Assembly (NCBI GenBank): GCA_964057225.1
Contig: OZ059894.1
Location: forward strand, 21,792,476-21,856,475
Source of the DNA: Auanema rhodensis
Taxonomy: Eukaryota > Nematoda > Chromadorea > Rhabditida > Rhabditidae
Reading direction: 5' to 3'
Length of the DNA: 64,000 nucleotides
Position 1 is the first letter of the stretch. Each line of letters starts with the position of its first letter. Below, piece by piece: positions 24,197 through 37,182 of the stretch. The position numbers were made by a program, and so were the translations under genes. Below the pieces are notes generated by a model. The model was given only the letters and a program-made list of their open reading frames with translations, was not told the DNA's origin and ran no database searches.

Positions 24197-25599
24197 TCAC
24201 CCTGAAGAATTAATTTTTTCGTTGAATAACATTGTCCATCGTCTTTGCCTTAAAAAAAGGAATCTAAAAACATCTACTTTTTGCAAAATTATTTTGAAAT
24301 TTTTCGAAAAAATTTTTGTCAAAATGTTTTTGGAAGCAATGTTGAGTGTACATGGAAACTCAACATACACTAATGCATCATTTTTCAAACGAACATAACT
24401 AATTTTTTATCAAGCGTTTCTCAATGTAGTATAGTGCATTCGATGCGGATTTTTAAGCTGCGTCGATCTGTGTTATCAAATTTGCGCTAGCTTAAAAATG
24501 CACCGAGATATCAACTGATATAAGTTCACACTTATATCCTCGATTTTCACCCTGAAGAATTAATTTTTTCGTTGAATAACATTGTCCATCGTCTTTGCCT
24601 TAAAAACAGGAATCTAAAAACATCTACTTTTTGCTAAATTATTTTGAAATTTTTCGAAAAAATTTTTGTCAAAATGTTTTTGGAAGCAATGTTGAGTGTA
24701 CATGGAAACTCAACATACACTAATGCATCATTTTTCAAACGATCAAAACTAATTTTTGTATTAAGCGTTTCTCAATGTAGTATAGTGCATTCGATGCGGA
24801 TTTTTAAGCTGCGTCGATCTGTGTTATCAGATTTGCGCTAGCTTAAAAATGCACCGAGATATCAACTGATGTAAGTTCACACTTATATCCTCGATTTTCA
24901 CCCTGAAGAATTAATTTTTTCGTTGAATAACATTGTCCATCGTCTTTGCCTTGAAAAAAGGAATCTAAAAACATCTACTTTTTGCTAAATTATTTTGAAA
25001 TTTTTCGAAAAAATTTTTGTCAAAATGTTTTTGGAAGCAATGTTGAGTGTACATGGAAACTCAACATACACTAATGCATCATTTTTCAAACGATCATAAC
25101 TAATTTTTGTATCAAACGTTTCTCAATGTAGTATAGTGCATTCAATGCGGATTTTTAAGCTGCGTCGATCTGTGTTATCAGATTTGCGCTAGCTTAAAAA
25201 TGCACCGAGATATCAACTGATATAAGTTCACACTTATATCCTCGATTTTCACCCTGAAGAATTAATTTTTTCGTTGAATAACATTGTCCATCGTCTTTGC
25301 CTTAAAAACAGGAATCTAAAAACATCTACTTTTTGCTAAATTATTTTGAAATTTTTCGAAAAAATTTTTGTCAAAATGTTTTTGGAAGCAATGTTGAGTG
25401 TACATGGAAACTCAACATACACTAATGCATCATTTTTCAAACGATCATAACTAATTTTTGTATTAAGCGTTTCTCAATGTAGTATAAGGCATTCGATGCG
25501 GATTTTTAAGCTGCGTCGATCTGTGTTATCAGATTTGCGCTAGCTTAAAAATGCACCGAGATATCAACTGATATAAGTTCACACTTATATCCTCGATTT
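24197..25599 (+). repeat. Five-monomer block with 1-bp deletion, copy 2
   Basis: This repeats the 22443 series in order: gcaaaattatt with cgaacataac and the same 1-bp T-run deletion near 24403, then gatcaaaact, gatgtaag, tatcaaacg/ttcaatgcgg and tataaggc. Sharing a deletion and several rare substitutions makes common descent by block duplication far more likely than independent mutation. Confidence 0.93.
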
Positions 25600-26652
25600 T
25601 CACCCTGAAGAATTAATTTTTTCGTTGAATAACATTGTCCATCGTCTTTGCCTTAAAAAAAGGAATCTAAAAACATCTACTTTTTGCTAAATTATTTTGA
25701 AATTTTTCGAAAAAATTTTTGTCAAAATGTTTTTGGAAGCAATGTTGAGTGTACATGGAAACTCAACATACACTAATGCATCATTTTTCAAACGATCATA
25801 ACTAATTTTTGTATTAAGCGTTTCTCAATGTAGTATAGTGCATTCGATGCGGATTTTTAAGCTGCGTCGATCTGTGTTATCAAATTTGCGCTAGCTTAAA
25901 AATGCAACGAGATATCAACTGATATAAGTTCACACTTATATTCTCGATTTTCACCCTGAAGAATTAATTTTTTCGTTGAATAACATTGTCCATCGTCTTT
26001 GCCTTAAAAACAGGAATCTAAAAACATCTACTTTTTGCTAAATTATTTTGAAATTTTTCGAAAAAATTTTTGTCAAAATGTTTTTGGAAGCAATGTTGAG
26101 TGTACATGGAAACTCAACATACACTAATGCATCATTTTTCAAACGAACATAACTAATTTTTTTATCAAGCGTTTCTCAATGTAGTATAGTGCATTCGATG
26201 CGGATTTTTAAGCTGCGTCGATCTGTGTTATCAAATTTGCGCTAGCTTAAAAATGCAACGAGATATCAACTGATATAAGTTCACACTTATATTCTCGATT
26301 TTCACCCTGAAGAATTAATTTTTTCGTTGAATAACATTGTCCATCGTCTTTGCCTTAAAAACAGGAATCTAAAAACATCTACTTTTTGCTAAATTATTTT
26401 GAAATTTTTCGAAAAAATTTTTGTCAAAATGTTTTTGGAAGCAATGTTGAGTGTACATGGAAACTCAACATACACTAATGCATCATTTTTCAAACGATCA
26501 TAACTAATTTTTGTATCAAACGTTTCTCAATGTAGTATAGTGCATTCGATGCGGATTTTTAAGCTGCGTCGATCTGTGTTATCAGATTTGCGCTAGCTTA
26601 AAAATGCAACGAGATATCAACTGATATAAGTTCACACTTATATTCTCGATTT
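25600..26652 (+). repeat. Three copies with gcaacgag and tattctcg
   Basis: Three successive copies (25600, 25951, 26302) share gcaacgag for gcaccgag and tattctcg for tatcctcg. The second change alters the last base of the hairpin-4 right arm, breaking one pair. Two of the copies have caaatttg. I saw the pair of changes nowhere else, so this is a recent local expansion of a single founder. Confidence 0.85.
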
Positions 26653-29109
26653 TCACCCTGAAGAATTAATTTTTTCGTTGAATAACATTGTCCATCGTCT
26701 TTGCCTTAAAAACAGGAATCTAAAAACATCTACTTTTTGCTAAATTATTTTGAAATTTTTCGAAAAAATTTTTGTCAAAATGTTTTTGGAAGCAATGTTG
26801 AGTGTACATGGAAACTCAACATACACTAATGCATCATTTTTCAAACGATCATAACTAATTTTTGTATCAAACGTTTCTCAATGTAGTATAGTGCATTCGA
26901 TGCGGATTTTTAAGCTGCGTCGATCTGTGTTATCAGATTTGCGCTAGCTTAAAAATGCACCGAGATATCAACTGATATAAGTTCACACTTATATCCTCGA
27001 TTTTCACCCTGAAGAATTAATTTTTTCGTTGAATAACATTGTCCATCGTCTTTGCCTTGAAAAAAGGAATCTAAAAACATCTACTTTTTGCTGAATTATT
27101 TTGAAATTTTTCGAAAAAATTTTTGTCAAAATGTTTTTGGAAGCAATGTTGAGTGTACATGGAAACTCAACATACACTAATGCATCATTTTTCAAACGAT
27201 CATAACTAATTTTTGTATTAAGCGTTTCTCAATGTAGTATAGTGCATTCGATGCGGATTTTTAAGCTGCGTCGATCTGTGTTATCAGATTTGCGCTAGCT
27301 TAAAAATGCACCGAGATATCAACTGATATAAGTTCACACTTATATCCTCGATTTTCACCCTGAAGAATTAATTTTTTCGTTGAATAACATTGTCCATCGT
27401 CTTTGCCTTGGAAAAAGGAATCTAAAAACATCTACTTTTTGCTGAATTATTCTGAAATTTTTCGAAAAAATCTTTGTCAAAATGTTTTTGGAAGCAATGT
27501 TGAGTGTACATGGAAACTCAACATACACTAATGCATCATTTTTCAAACGATCATAACTAATTTTTGTATTAAGCGTTTCTCAATGTAGTATAAGGCATTC
27601 GATGCGGATTTTTAAGCTGCGTCGATCTGTGTTATCAGATTTGCGCTAGCTTAAAAATGCACCGAGATATCAACTGATATAAGTTTACACTTATATCCTC
27701 GATTTTCACCCTGAAGAATTAATTTTTTCGTTGAATAACATTGTCCATCGTCTTTGCCTTAAAAAAAGGAATCTAAAAACATCTACTTTTTGCTAAATTA
27801 TTTTGAAATTTTTCGAAAAAAGTTTTGTCAAAATGTTTTTGGAAGCAATGTTGAGTGTACATGGAAACTCAACATACACTAATGCATCATTTTTCAAACG
27901 ATCATAACTAATTTTTGTATTAAGCGTTTCTCAATGTAGTATAAGGCATTCGATGCGGATTTTTAAGCTGCGTCGATCTGTGTTATCAGATTTGCGCTAG
28001 CTTAAAAATGCACCGAGATATCAACTGATATAAGTTCACACTTATATCCTCGATTTTCACCCTGAAGAATTAATTTTTTCGTTGAATAACATTGTCCATC
28101 GTCTTTGCCTTAAAAAAAGGAATCTAAAAACATCTACTTTTTGCTAAATTATTTTGAAATTTTTCGAAAAAATTTTTGTCAAAATGTTTTTGGAAGCAAT
28201 GTTGAGTGTACATGGAAACTCAACATACACTAATGCATCATTTTTCAAACGATCATAACTAATTTTTGTATCAAGCGTTTCTTGATGTAGTATAGTGCAT
28301 TCGATGCGGATTTTTAAGCTGCGTCGATCTGTGTTATCAGATTTGCGCTAGCTTAAAAATGCACCGAGATATCAACTGATATAAGTTCACACTTATATCC
28401 TCGATTTTCACCCTGAAGAATTAATTTTTTCGTTGAATAACATTGTCTATCGTCTTTGCCTTGAAAAATGGAATCTAAAAACATCTACTTTTTGCTAAAT
28501 TATTTTGAAATTTTTCGAAAAAATTTTTGTCAAAATGTTTTTGGAAGCAATGTTGAGTGTACATGGAAACTCAACATACACTAATGCATCATTTTTCAAA
28601 CGATCATAACTAATTTTTGTATCAAGCGTTTCTTGATGTAGTATAGTGCATTCGATGCGGATTTTTAAGCTGCGTCGATCTGTGTTATCAGATTTGCGCT
28701 AGCTTAAAAATGCACCGAGATATCAACTGATATAAGTTCACACTTATATCCTCGATTTTCACCCTGAAGAATTAATTTTTTCGTTGAATAACATTGTCTA
28801 TCGTCTTTGCCTTGAAAAATGGAATCTAAAAACATCTACTTTTTGCTAAATTATTTTGAAATTTTTCGAAAAAATTTTTGTCAAAATGTTTTTGGAAGCA
28901 ATGTTGAGTGTACATGGAAACTCAACATACACTAATGCATCATTTTTCAAACGATCATAACTAATTTTTGTATCAAGCGTTTCTTGATGTAGTATAGTGC
29001 ATTCGATGCGGATTTTTATGCTGCGTCGATCTGTGTTATCAAATTTGCGCTAGCTTAAAAATGCACCGAGATATCAACTGATATAAGTTCACACTTATAT
29101 CCTCGATTT

Positions 29110-29460
29110 TCACCCTGAAGAATTAATTTTTTCGTTGAATAACATTGTCCATCGTCTTTGCCTTAAAAACAGGAATCTAAAAACATCTACTTTTTGCTAA
29201 ATTATTTTGAAATTTTTCAAAAAAATTTTAGTCAAAATGTTTTTGGAAGCAATGTTGAGTGTACATGGAATTTCAATATACACTAATGCATCATTTTTCA
29301 AACGATCATAACTAATTTTTGTATTGAGCGTTTCTCAATGTAGTATAGTGCATTCGATGCGGATTTTTAAGCTGCGTCGATCTGTGTTATCAGATTTGCG
29401 CTAGCTTAAAAATGCACCGAGATATCAACTGATATAAGTTTACACTTATATCCTCGATTT
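29110..29460 (+). repeat. Divergent monomer repeated at +1755 bp, copy 1
   Basis: This copy has tttcaaaaaaattttagtc (losing the CpG of the TTTTTCGAAAAA palindrome) and ggaatttcaatatac, which makes three changes in the right arm of hairpin 1. The same combination occurs at 30865-31215, exactly five monomers on. Confidence 0.9.
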
Positions 29461-30864
29461 TCACCCTGAAGAATTAATTTTTTCGTTGAATAACATTGTC
29501 CATCGTCTTTGCCTTAAAAAAAGGAATCTAAAAACATCTACTTTTTGCTAAATTATTTTGAAATTTTTCGAAAAAATTTTTGTCAAAATGTTTTTGGAAG
29601 CAATGTTGAGTGTACATGGAAACTCAACATACACTAATGCATCATTTTTCAAACGATCATAACTAATTTTTGTATTAAGCGTTTCTCAATGTAGTATAAG
29701 GCATTCGATGCGGATTTTTAAGCTGCGTCGATCTGTGTTATCAGATTTGCGCTAGCTTAAAAATGCACCGAGATATCAACTGATATAAGTTCACACTTAT
29801 ATCCTCGATTTTCACCCTGAAGAATTAATTTTTTCGTTGAATAACATTGTCCATCGTCTTTGCCTTAAAAAAAGGAATCTAAAAACATCTACTTTTTGCT
29901 AAATTATTTTGAAATTTTTCGAAAAAATTTTTGTCAAAATGTTTTTGGAAGCAATGTTGAGTGTACATGGAAACTCAACATACACTAATGCATCATTTTT
30001 CAAACGATCATAACTAATTTTTGTATCAAGCGTTTCTTGATGTAGTATAGTGCATTCGATGCGGATTTTTAAGCTGCGTCGATCTGTGTTATCAGATTTG
30101 CGCTAGCTTAAAAATGCACCGAGATATCAACTGATATAAGTTCACACTTATATCCTCGATTTTCACCCTGAAGAATTAATTTTTTCGTTGAATAACATTG
30201 TCTATCGTCTTTGCCTTGAAAAATGGAATCTAAAAACATCTACTTTTTGCTAAATTATTTTGAAATTTTTCGAAAAAATTTTTGTCAAAATGTTTTTGGA
30301 AGCAATGTTGAGTGTACATGGAAACTCAACATACACTAATGCATCATTTTTCAAACGATCATAACTAATTTTTGTATCAAGCGTTTCTTGATGTAGTATA
30401 GTGCATTCGATGCGGATTTTTAAGCTGCGTCGATCTGTGTTATCAGATTTGCGCTAGCTTAAAAATGCACCGAGATATCAACTGATATAAGTTCACACTT
30501 ATATCCTCGATTTTCACCCTGAAGAATTAATTTTTTCGTTGAATAACATTGTCCATCGTCTTTGCCTTAAAAAAAGGAATCTAAAAACATCTACTTTTTG
30601 CTAAATTATTTTGAAATTTTTCGAAAAAAGTTTTGTCAAAATGTTTTTGGAAGCAATGTTGAGTGTACATGGAAACTCAACATACACTAATGCATCATTT
30701 TTCAAACGAACATAACTAATTTTTTTATCAAGCGTTTCTCAATGTAGTATAGTGCATTCGATGCGGATTTTTAAGCTGCGTCGATCTGTGTTATCAAATT
30801 TGCGCTAGCTTAAAAATGCACCGAGATATCAACTGATATAAGTTCACACTTATATCCTCGATTT

Positions 30865-31215
30865 TCACCCTGAAGAATTAATTTTTTCGTTGAATAACAT
30901 TGTCCATCGTCTTTGCCTTAAAAACAGGAATCTAAAAACATCTACTTTTTGCTAAATTATTTTGAAATTTTTCAAAAAAATTTTAGTCAAAATGTTTTTG
31001 GAAGCAATGTTGAGTGTACATGGAATTTCAATATACACTAATGCATCATTTTTCAAACGATCATAACTAATTTTTGTATCAAACGTTTCTCAATGTAGTA
31101 TAGTGCATTCGATGCGGATTTTTAAGCTGCGTCGATCTGTGTTATCAGATTTGCGCTAGCTTAAAAATGCACCGAGATATCAACTGATATAAGTTCACAC
31201 TTATATCCTCGATTT
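30865..31215 (+). repeat. Divergent monomer repeated at +1755 bp, copy 2
   Basis: It shares the caaaaaaattttagtc and aatttcaatatac changes with the 29110 copy, but differs further on (tatcaaacg where the first copy has tattgagcg). This indicates either recombination within the monomer or later change. Confidence 0.88.
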
Positions 31216-31566
31216 TCACCCTGAAGAATTAATTTTTTCGTTGAATAACATTGTCCATCGTCTTTGCCTTGGAAAAAGAAATCTAAAAACATCTACTTTT
31301 TGCTAAATTATTTTGAAATTTTTCGAAAAAATTTTTGTCAAAATGTTTTTGGAAGCAATGTTGAGTGTACATGGAAACTCAACATACACTAATGCATCAT
31401 TTTTCAAACGATCATAACTAATTTTTGTATTAAGCGTTTCTCAATGTAGTATAGTGCATTCGATGCGGATTTTTAAGCTGCGTCGATCTGTGTTATCAGA
31501 TTTGCGCTAGCTTAAAAATGCACCGAGATATCAACTGATATAAGTTCACACTTATATCCTCGATTT

Positions 31567-33321
31567 TCACCCTGAAGAATTAATTTTTTCGTTGAATAAC
31601 ATTGTCCATCGTCTTTGCCTTAAAAAAAGGAATCTAAAAACATCTACTTTTTGCTAAATTATTTTGAAATTTTTCGAAAAAATTTTTGTCAAAATGTTTT
31701 TGGAAGCAATGTTGAGTGTACATGGAAACTCAACATACACTAATGCATCATTTTTCAAACGATCATAACGAATTTGTGTATTAAGCGTCTCTCAATGTAG
31801 TATAGTGCATTCGATGCGGATTTTTAAGCTGCGTCGATCTGTGTTATCAGATTTGCGCTAGCTTAAAAATGCACCGAGATATCAACTGATATAAGTTTAC
31901 ACTTATATCCTCGATTTTCACCCTGAAGAATTAATTTTTTCGTTGAATAACATTGTCCATCGTCTTTGCCTTGAAAAAAGAAATCTAAAAACATCTACTT
32001 TTTGCTAAATTATTTTGAAATTTTTCGAAAAAATTTTTGTCAAAATGTTTTTGGAAGCAATGTTGAGTGTACATGGAAACTCAACATACACTAATGCATC
32101 ATTTTTCAAACGATCATAACTAATTTTTGTATTAAGCGTTTCTCAATGTAGTATAGTGCATTCGATGCGGATTTTTAAGCTGCGTCGATCTGTGTTATCA
32201 GATTTGCGCTAGCTTAAAAATGCACCGAGATATCAACTGATATAAGTTTACACTTATATCCTCGATTTTCACCCTGAAGAATTAAATTTTTCGTTGAATA
32301 ACATTGTCCATCGTCTTTGCCTTGAAAAAAGAAATCTAAAAACATCTACTTTTTGCTAAATTATTTTGAAATTTTTCGAAAAAATTTTTGTCAAAATGTT
32401 TTTGGAAGCAATGTTGAGTGTACATGGAAACTCAACATACACTAATGCATCATTTTTCAAACGATCATAACGAATTTGTGTATTAAGCGTCTCTCAATGT
32501 AGTATAGTGCATTCGATGCGGATTTTTAAGCTGCGTCGATCTGTGTTATCAGATTTGCGCTAGCTTAAAAATGCACCGAGATATCAACTGATATAAGTTT
32601 ACACTTATATCCTCGATTTTCACCCTGAAGAATTAATTTTTTCGTTGAATAACATTGTCCATCGTCTTTGCCTTGAAAAAAGAAATCTAAAAACATCTAC
32701 TTTTTGCTAAATTATTTTGAAATTTTTCGAAAAAATTTTTGTCAAAATGTTTTTGGAAGCAATGTTGAGTGTACATGGAAACTCAACATACACTAATGCA
32801 TCATTTTTCAAACGATCATAACTAATTTTTGTATTAAGCGTTTCTCAATGTAGTATAGTGCATTCGATGCGGATTTTTAAGCTGCGTCGATCTGTGTTAT
32901 CAGATTTGCGCTAGCTTAAAAATGCACCGAGATATCAACTGATATAAGTTTACACTTATATCCTCGATTTTCACCCTGAAGAATTAAATTTTTCGTTGAA
33001 TAACATTGTCCATCGTCTTTGCCTTGAAAAAAGAAATCTAAAAACATCTACTTTTTGCTAAATTATTTTGAAATTTTTCGAAAAAATTTTTGTCAAAATG
33101 TTTTTGGAAGCAATGTTGAGTGTACATGGAAACTCAACATACACTAATGCATCATTTTTCAAACGATCATAACTAATTTTTGTATTAAGCGTTTCTCAAT
33201 GTAGTATAGTGCATTCGATGCGGATTTTTAAGCTGCGTCGATCTGTGTTATCAGATTTGCGCTAGCTTAAAAATGCACCGAGATATCAACTGATATAAGT
33301 TCACACTTATATCCTCGATTT
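31567..33321 (+). repeat. Dimeric higher-order repeat with cataacgaatt
   Basis: The changes cataacgaatttg with gcgtctctc occur near 31768 and 32470, and gaattaaattttt occurs in the copies starting at 32269 and 32971. Each pair is exactly 702 bp apart. The alternating copies have ttgaaaaaagaa and the tttacac loop in hairpin 4. About two and a half dimer units can be recognised. Confidence 0.88.
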
Positions 33322-34374
33322 TCACCCTGAAGAATTAATTTTTTCGTTGAATAACATTGTCCATCGTCTTTGCCTTAAAAAAAGGAATCTAAAAACATCT
33401 ACTTTTTGCTAAATTATTTTGAAATTTTTCGAAAAAATTTTTGTCAAAATGTTTTTGGAAGCAATGTTGAGTGTACATGGAAACTCAACATACACTAATG
33501 CATCATTTTTCAAACGATCATAACTAATTTGTGTATTAAGCGTTTCTCAATGTAGTATAGTGCATTCGATGCGGATTTTTAAGCTGCGTCGATCTGTGTT
33601 ATCAGATTTGCGCTAGCTTAAAAATGCACCGAGATATCAACTGATATAAGTTCACACTTATATCCTCGATTTTCACCCTGAAGAATTAATTTTTTCGTTG
33701 AATAACATTGTCTATCGTCTTTGCCTTGAAAAATGGAATCTAAAAACATCTACTTTTTGCTAAATTATTTTGAAATTTTTCGAAAAAATTTTTGTCAAAA
33801 TGTTTTTGGAAGCAATGTTGAGTGTACATGGAAACTCAACATACACTAATGCATCATTTTTCAAACGATCATAACTAATTTTTGTATCAAGCGTTTCTTG
33901 ATGTAGTATAGTGCATTCGATGCGGATTTTTAAGCTGCGTCGATCTGTGTTATCAGATTTGCGCTAGCTTGAAAATGCACCGAGATATCAACTGATATAA
34001 GTTCACACTTATATCCTCGATTTTCACCCTGAAGAATTAATTTTTTCGTTGAATAACATTGTCTATCGTCTTTGCCTTGAAAAATGGAATCAAAAAACAT
34101 CTACTTTTTGCTAAATTATTTTGAAATTTTTCGAAAAAATTTTTGTCAAAATGTTTTTGGAAGCAATGTTGAGTGTACATGGAAACTCAACATACACTAA
34201 TGCATCATTTTTCAAACGATCATAACTAATTTTTGTATAAAACGTTTCTTGATGTAGTATAGTGCATTCGATGCGGATTTTTAAGCTGCGTCGATCTGTG
34301 TTATCAGATTTGCGCTAGCTTAAAAATGCACCGAGATATCAACTGATATAAGTTCACACTTATATCCTCGATTT

Positions 34375-35076
34375 TCACCCTGAAGAATTAATTTTTTCGT
34401 TGAATAAAATTGTCCATCGTCTTTGCCTTAAAAAAAGGAATCTAAAAACATCTACTTTTTGCTAAATTATTTTGAAATTTTTCGAAAAAATTTTTGTCAA
34501 AATGTTTTTTGAAGCAATGTTGAGTGTACATGGAAACTCAACATACACTAATGCATCATTTTTCAAACGAACATAACTAATTTTTGTATCAAGCGTTTCT
34601 CAATGTAGTATAGTGCATTCGATGCGAATTTTTAAGCTGCGTCGATCTGTGTTATCAAATTTGCGCTAGCTTAAAAATGCACCGAGATATCAACTGATAT
34701 AAGTTCACACTTATATCCTCGATTTTCACCCTGAAGAATTAATTTTTTCGTTGAATAAAATTGTCCATCGTCTTTGCCTTAAAAAAAGGAATCTAAAAAC
34801 ATCTACTTTTTGCTAAATTATTTTGAAATTTTTCGAAAAAATTTTTGTCAAAATGTTTTTTGAAGCAATGTTGAGTGTACATGGAAACTCAACATACACT
34901 AATGCATCATTTTTCAAACGAACATAACTAATTTTTGTATCAAGCGTTTCTCAATGTAGTATAGTGCATTCGATGCGAATTTTTAAGCTGCGTCGATCTG
35001 TGTTATCAAATTTGCGCTAGCTTAAAAATGCACCGAGATATCAACTGATATAAGTTCACACTTATATCCTCGATTT
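34375..35076 (+). repeat. Two adjacent near-identical monomers
   Basis: The copies at 34375 and 34726 share a set of rare changes: aataaaattgtcc, gtttttttgaagc, cgaacataac, gatgcgaattttt and caaatttg. This looks like a recent tandem duplication of a single monomer. The set is not seen together elsewhere in the window. Confidence 0.92.
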
Positions 35077-37182
35077 TCACCCTGAAGAATTAATTTTTTC
35101 GTTGAATAACATTGTCCATCGTCTTTGCCTTAAAAACAGGAATCTAAAAACATCTACTTTTTGCTAAATTATTTTGAAATTTTTCGAAAAAATTTTTGTC
35201 AAAATGTTTTTGGAAGCAATGTTGAGTGTACATGGAAACTCAACATACACTAATGCATCATTTTTCAAACGATCATAACTAATTTTTGTATTAAGCGTTT
35301 CTCAATGTAGTATAGTGCATTCGATGCGGATTTTTAAGCTGCGTCGATCTGTGTTATCAGATTTGCGCTAGCTTAAAAATGCACCGAGATATCAACTGAT
35401 ATAAGTTCACACTTATATCCTCGATTTTCACCCTGAAGAATTAATTTTTTCGTTGAATAACATTGTCCATCGTCTTTGCCTTAAAAAAAGGAATCTAAAA
35501 ACATCTACTTTTTGCTAAATTATTTTGAAATTTTTCGAAAAAATTTTTGTCAAAATGTTTTTGGAAGCAATGTTGAGTGTACATGGAAACTCAACATACA
35601 CTAATGCATCATTTTTCAAACGATCATAACTAATTTTTGTATTAAGCGTTTCTCAATGTAGTATAGTGCATTCGATGCGGATTTTTAAGCTGCGTCGATC
35701 TGTGTTATCAGATTTGCGCTAGCTTAAAAATGCACCGAGATATCAACTGATATAAGTTTACACTTATATCCTCGATTTTCACCCTGAAGAATTAATTTTT
35801 TCGTTGAATAACATTGTCCATCGTCTTTGCAATGAAAAATGGAATCTAAAAACATCTACTTTTTGCTAAATTATTCTGAAATTTTTCGAAAAAATTTTTG
35901 TCAAAATGTTTTTGGAAGCAATGTTGAGTGTACATGGAAACTCAACACACACTAATGCATCATTTTTCAAACGATCATAACTAATTTTTGTATTAAGCGT
36001 TTCTCAATGTAGTATAGTGCATTCGATGCGGATTTTTAAGCTGCGTCGATCTGTGTTATCAGATTTGCGCTAGCTTAAAAATGCACCGAGATATCAACTG
36101 ATATAAGTTCACACTTATATCCTCGATTTTCACCCTGAAGAATTAATTTTTTCGTTGAATAACATTGTCTATCGTCTTTGCCTTGAAAAATGAAATCTAA
36201 AAACATCTACTTTTTGCTAAATTATTTTGAAATTTTTCGAAAAAATTTTTGTCAAAATGTTTTTGGAAGCAATGTTGAGTGTACATGGAAACTCAACATA
36301 CACTAATGCATCATTTTTCAAACGATCATAACTAATTTTTGTATCAAGCGTTTCTTGATGTAGTATAGTGCATTCGATGCGGATTTTTAAGCTGCGTCGA
36401 TCTGTGTTATCAGATTTGCGCTAGCTTAAAAATGCACCGAGATATCAACTGATATAAGTTCACACTTATATCCTCGATTTTCACCCTGAAGAATTAATTT
36501 TTTCGTTGAATAACCTTGTCTATCGTCTTTGCCTTGAAAAATGGAATCTAAAAACATCTACTTTTTGCTAAATTATTTTGAAATTTTTCGAAAAAATTTT
36601 TGTCAAAATGTTTTTGGAAGCAATGTTGAGTGTACATGGAAACTCAACACACACTAATGCATCATTTTTCAAACGATCATAACTAATTTTTGTATTAAGC
36701 GTTTCTCAATGTTGTATAGTGCATTCGATGCGGAGTTTTAAGCTGCGTCGATCTGTGTTATCAGATTTGCGCTAGCTTAAAAATGCACCGAGATATCAAC
36801 TGATATAAGTTCACACTTATATCCTCGATTTTCACCCTGAAGAATTAATTTTTTCGTTGAATAACATTGTCTATCGTCTTTGCCTTGAAAAATGGAATCT
36901 AAAAACATCTACTTTTTGCTAAATTATTTGGAAATTTTTCGAAAAAATTTTTGTCAAAATGTTTTTGGAAGCAATGTTGAGTGTACATGGAAACTCAACA
37001 TACACTAATGCATCATTTTTCAAACGATCATAACTAATTTTTGTATCAAACGTTTCTCAATGTAGTATTGTGCATTCGATGCGGATTTTTAAGCTGCGTC
37101 GATCTGTGTTATCAGATTTGCGCTAGCTTAAAAATGCACCGAGATATCAACTGATACAAGTTCACACTTATATCCTCGATTT

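Larger units (their letters stand above)
17529..36831 (+). repeat. Variant domain 2: mosaic of subtypes
   Basis: This stretch mixes several monomer subtypes defined by the A-run at 56-64 (taaaaacagga, taaaaaaagga, tgaaaaatgga, tggaaaaagga), by tatcaag with tcttgatg, tatcaaacg with ttcaatgcgg, and tattaag with tataaggcatt. The subtypes recur in short ordered runs and not at random. The limits are approximate: the left is set by the first 702-bp dimer with gtctatc, the right by the first gatacaag copy. Confidence 0.7.
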
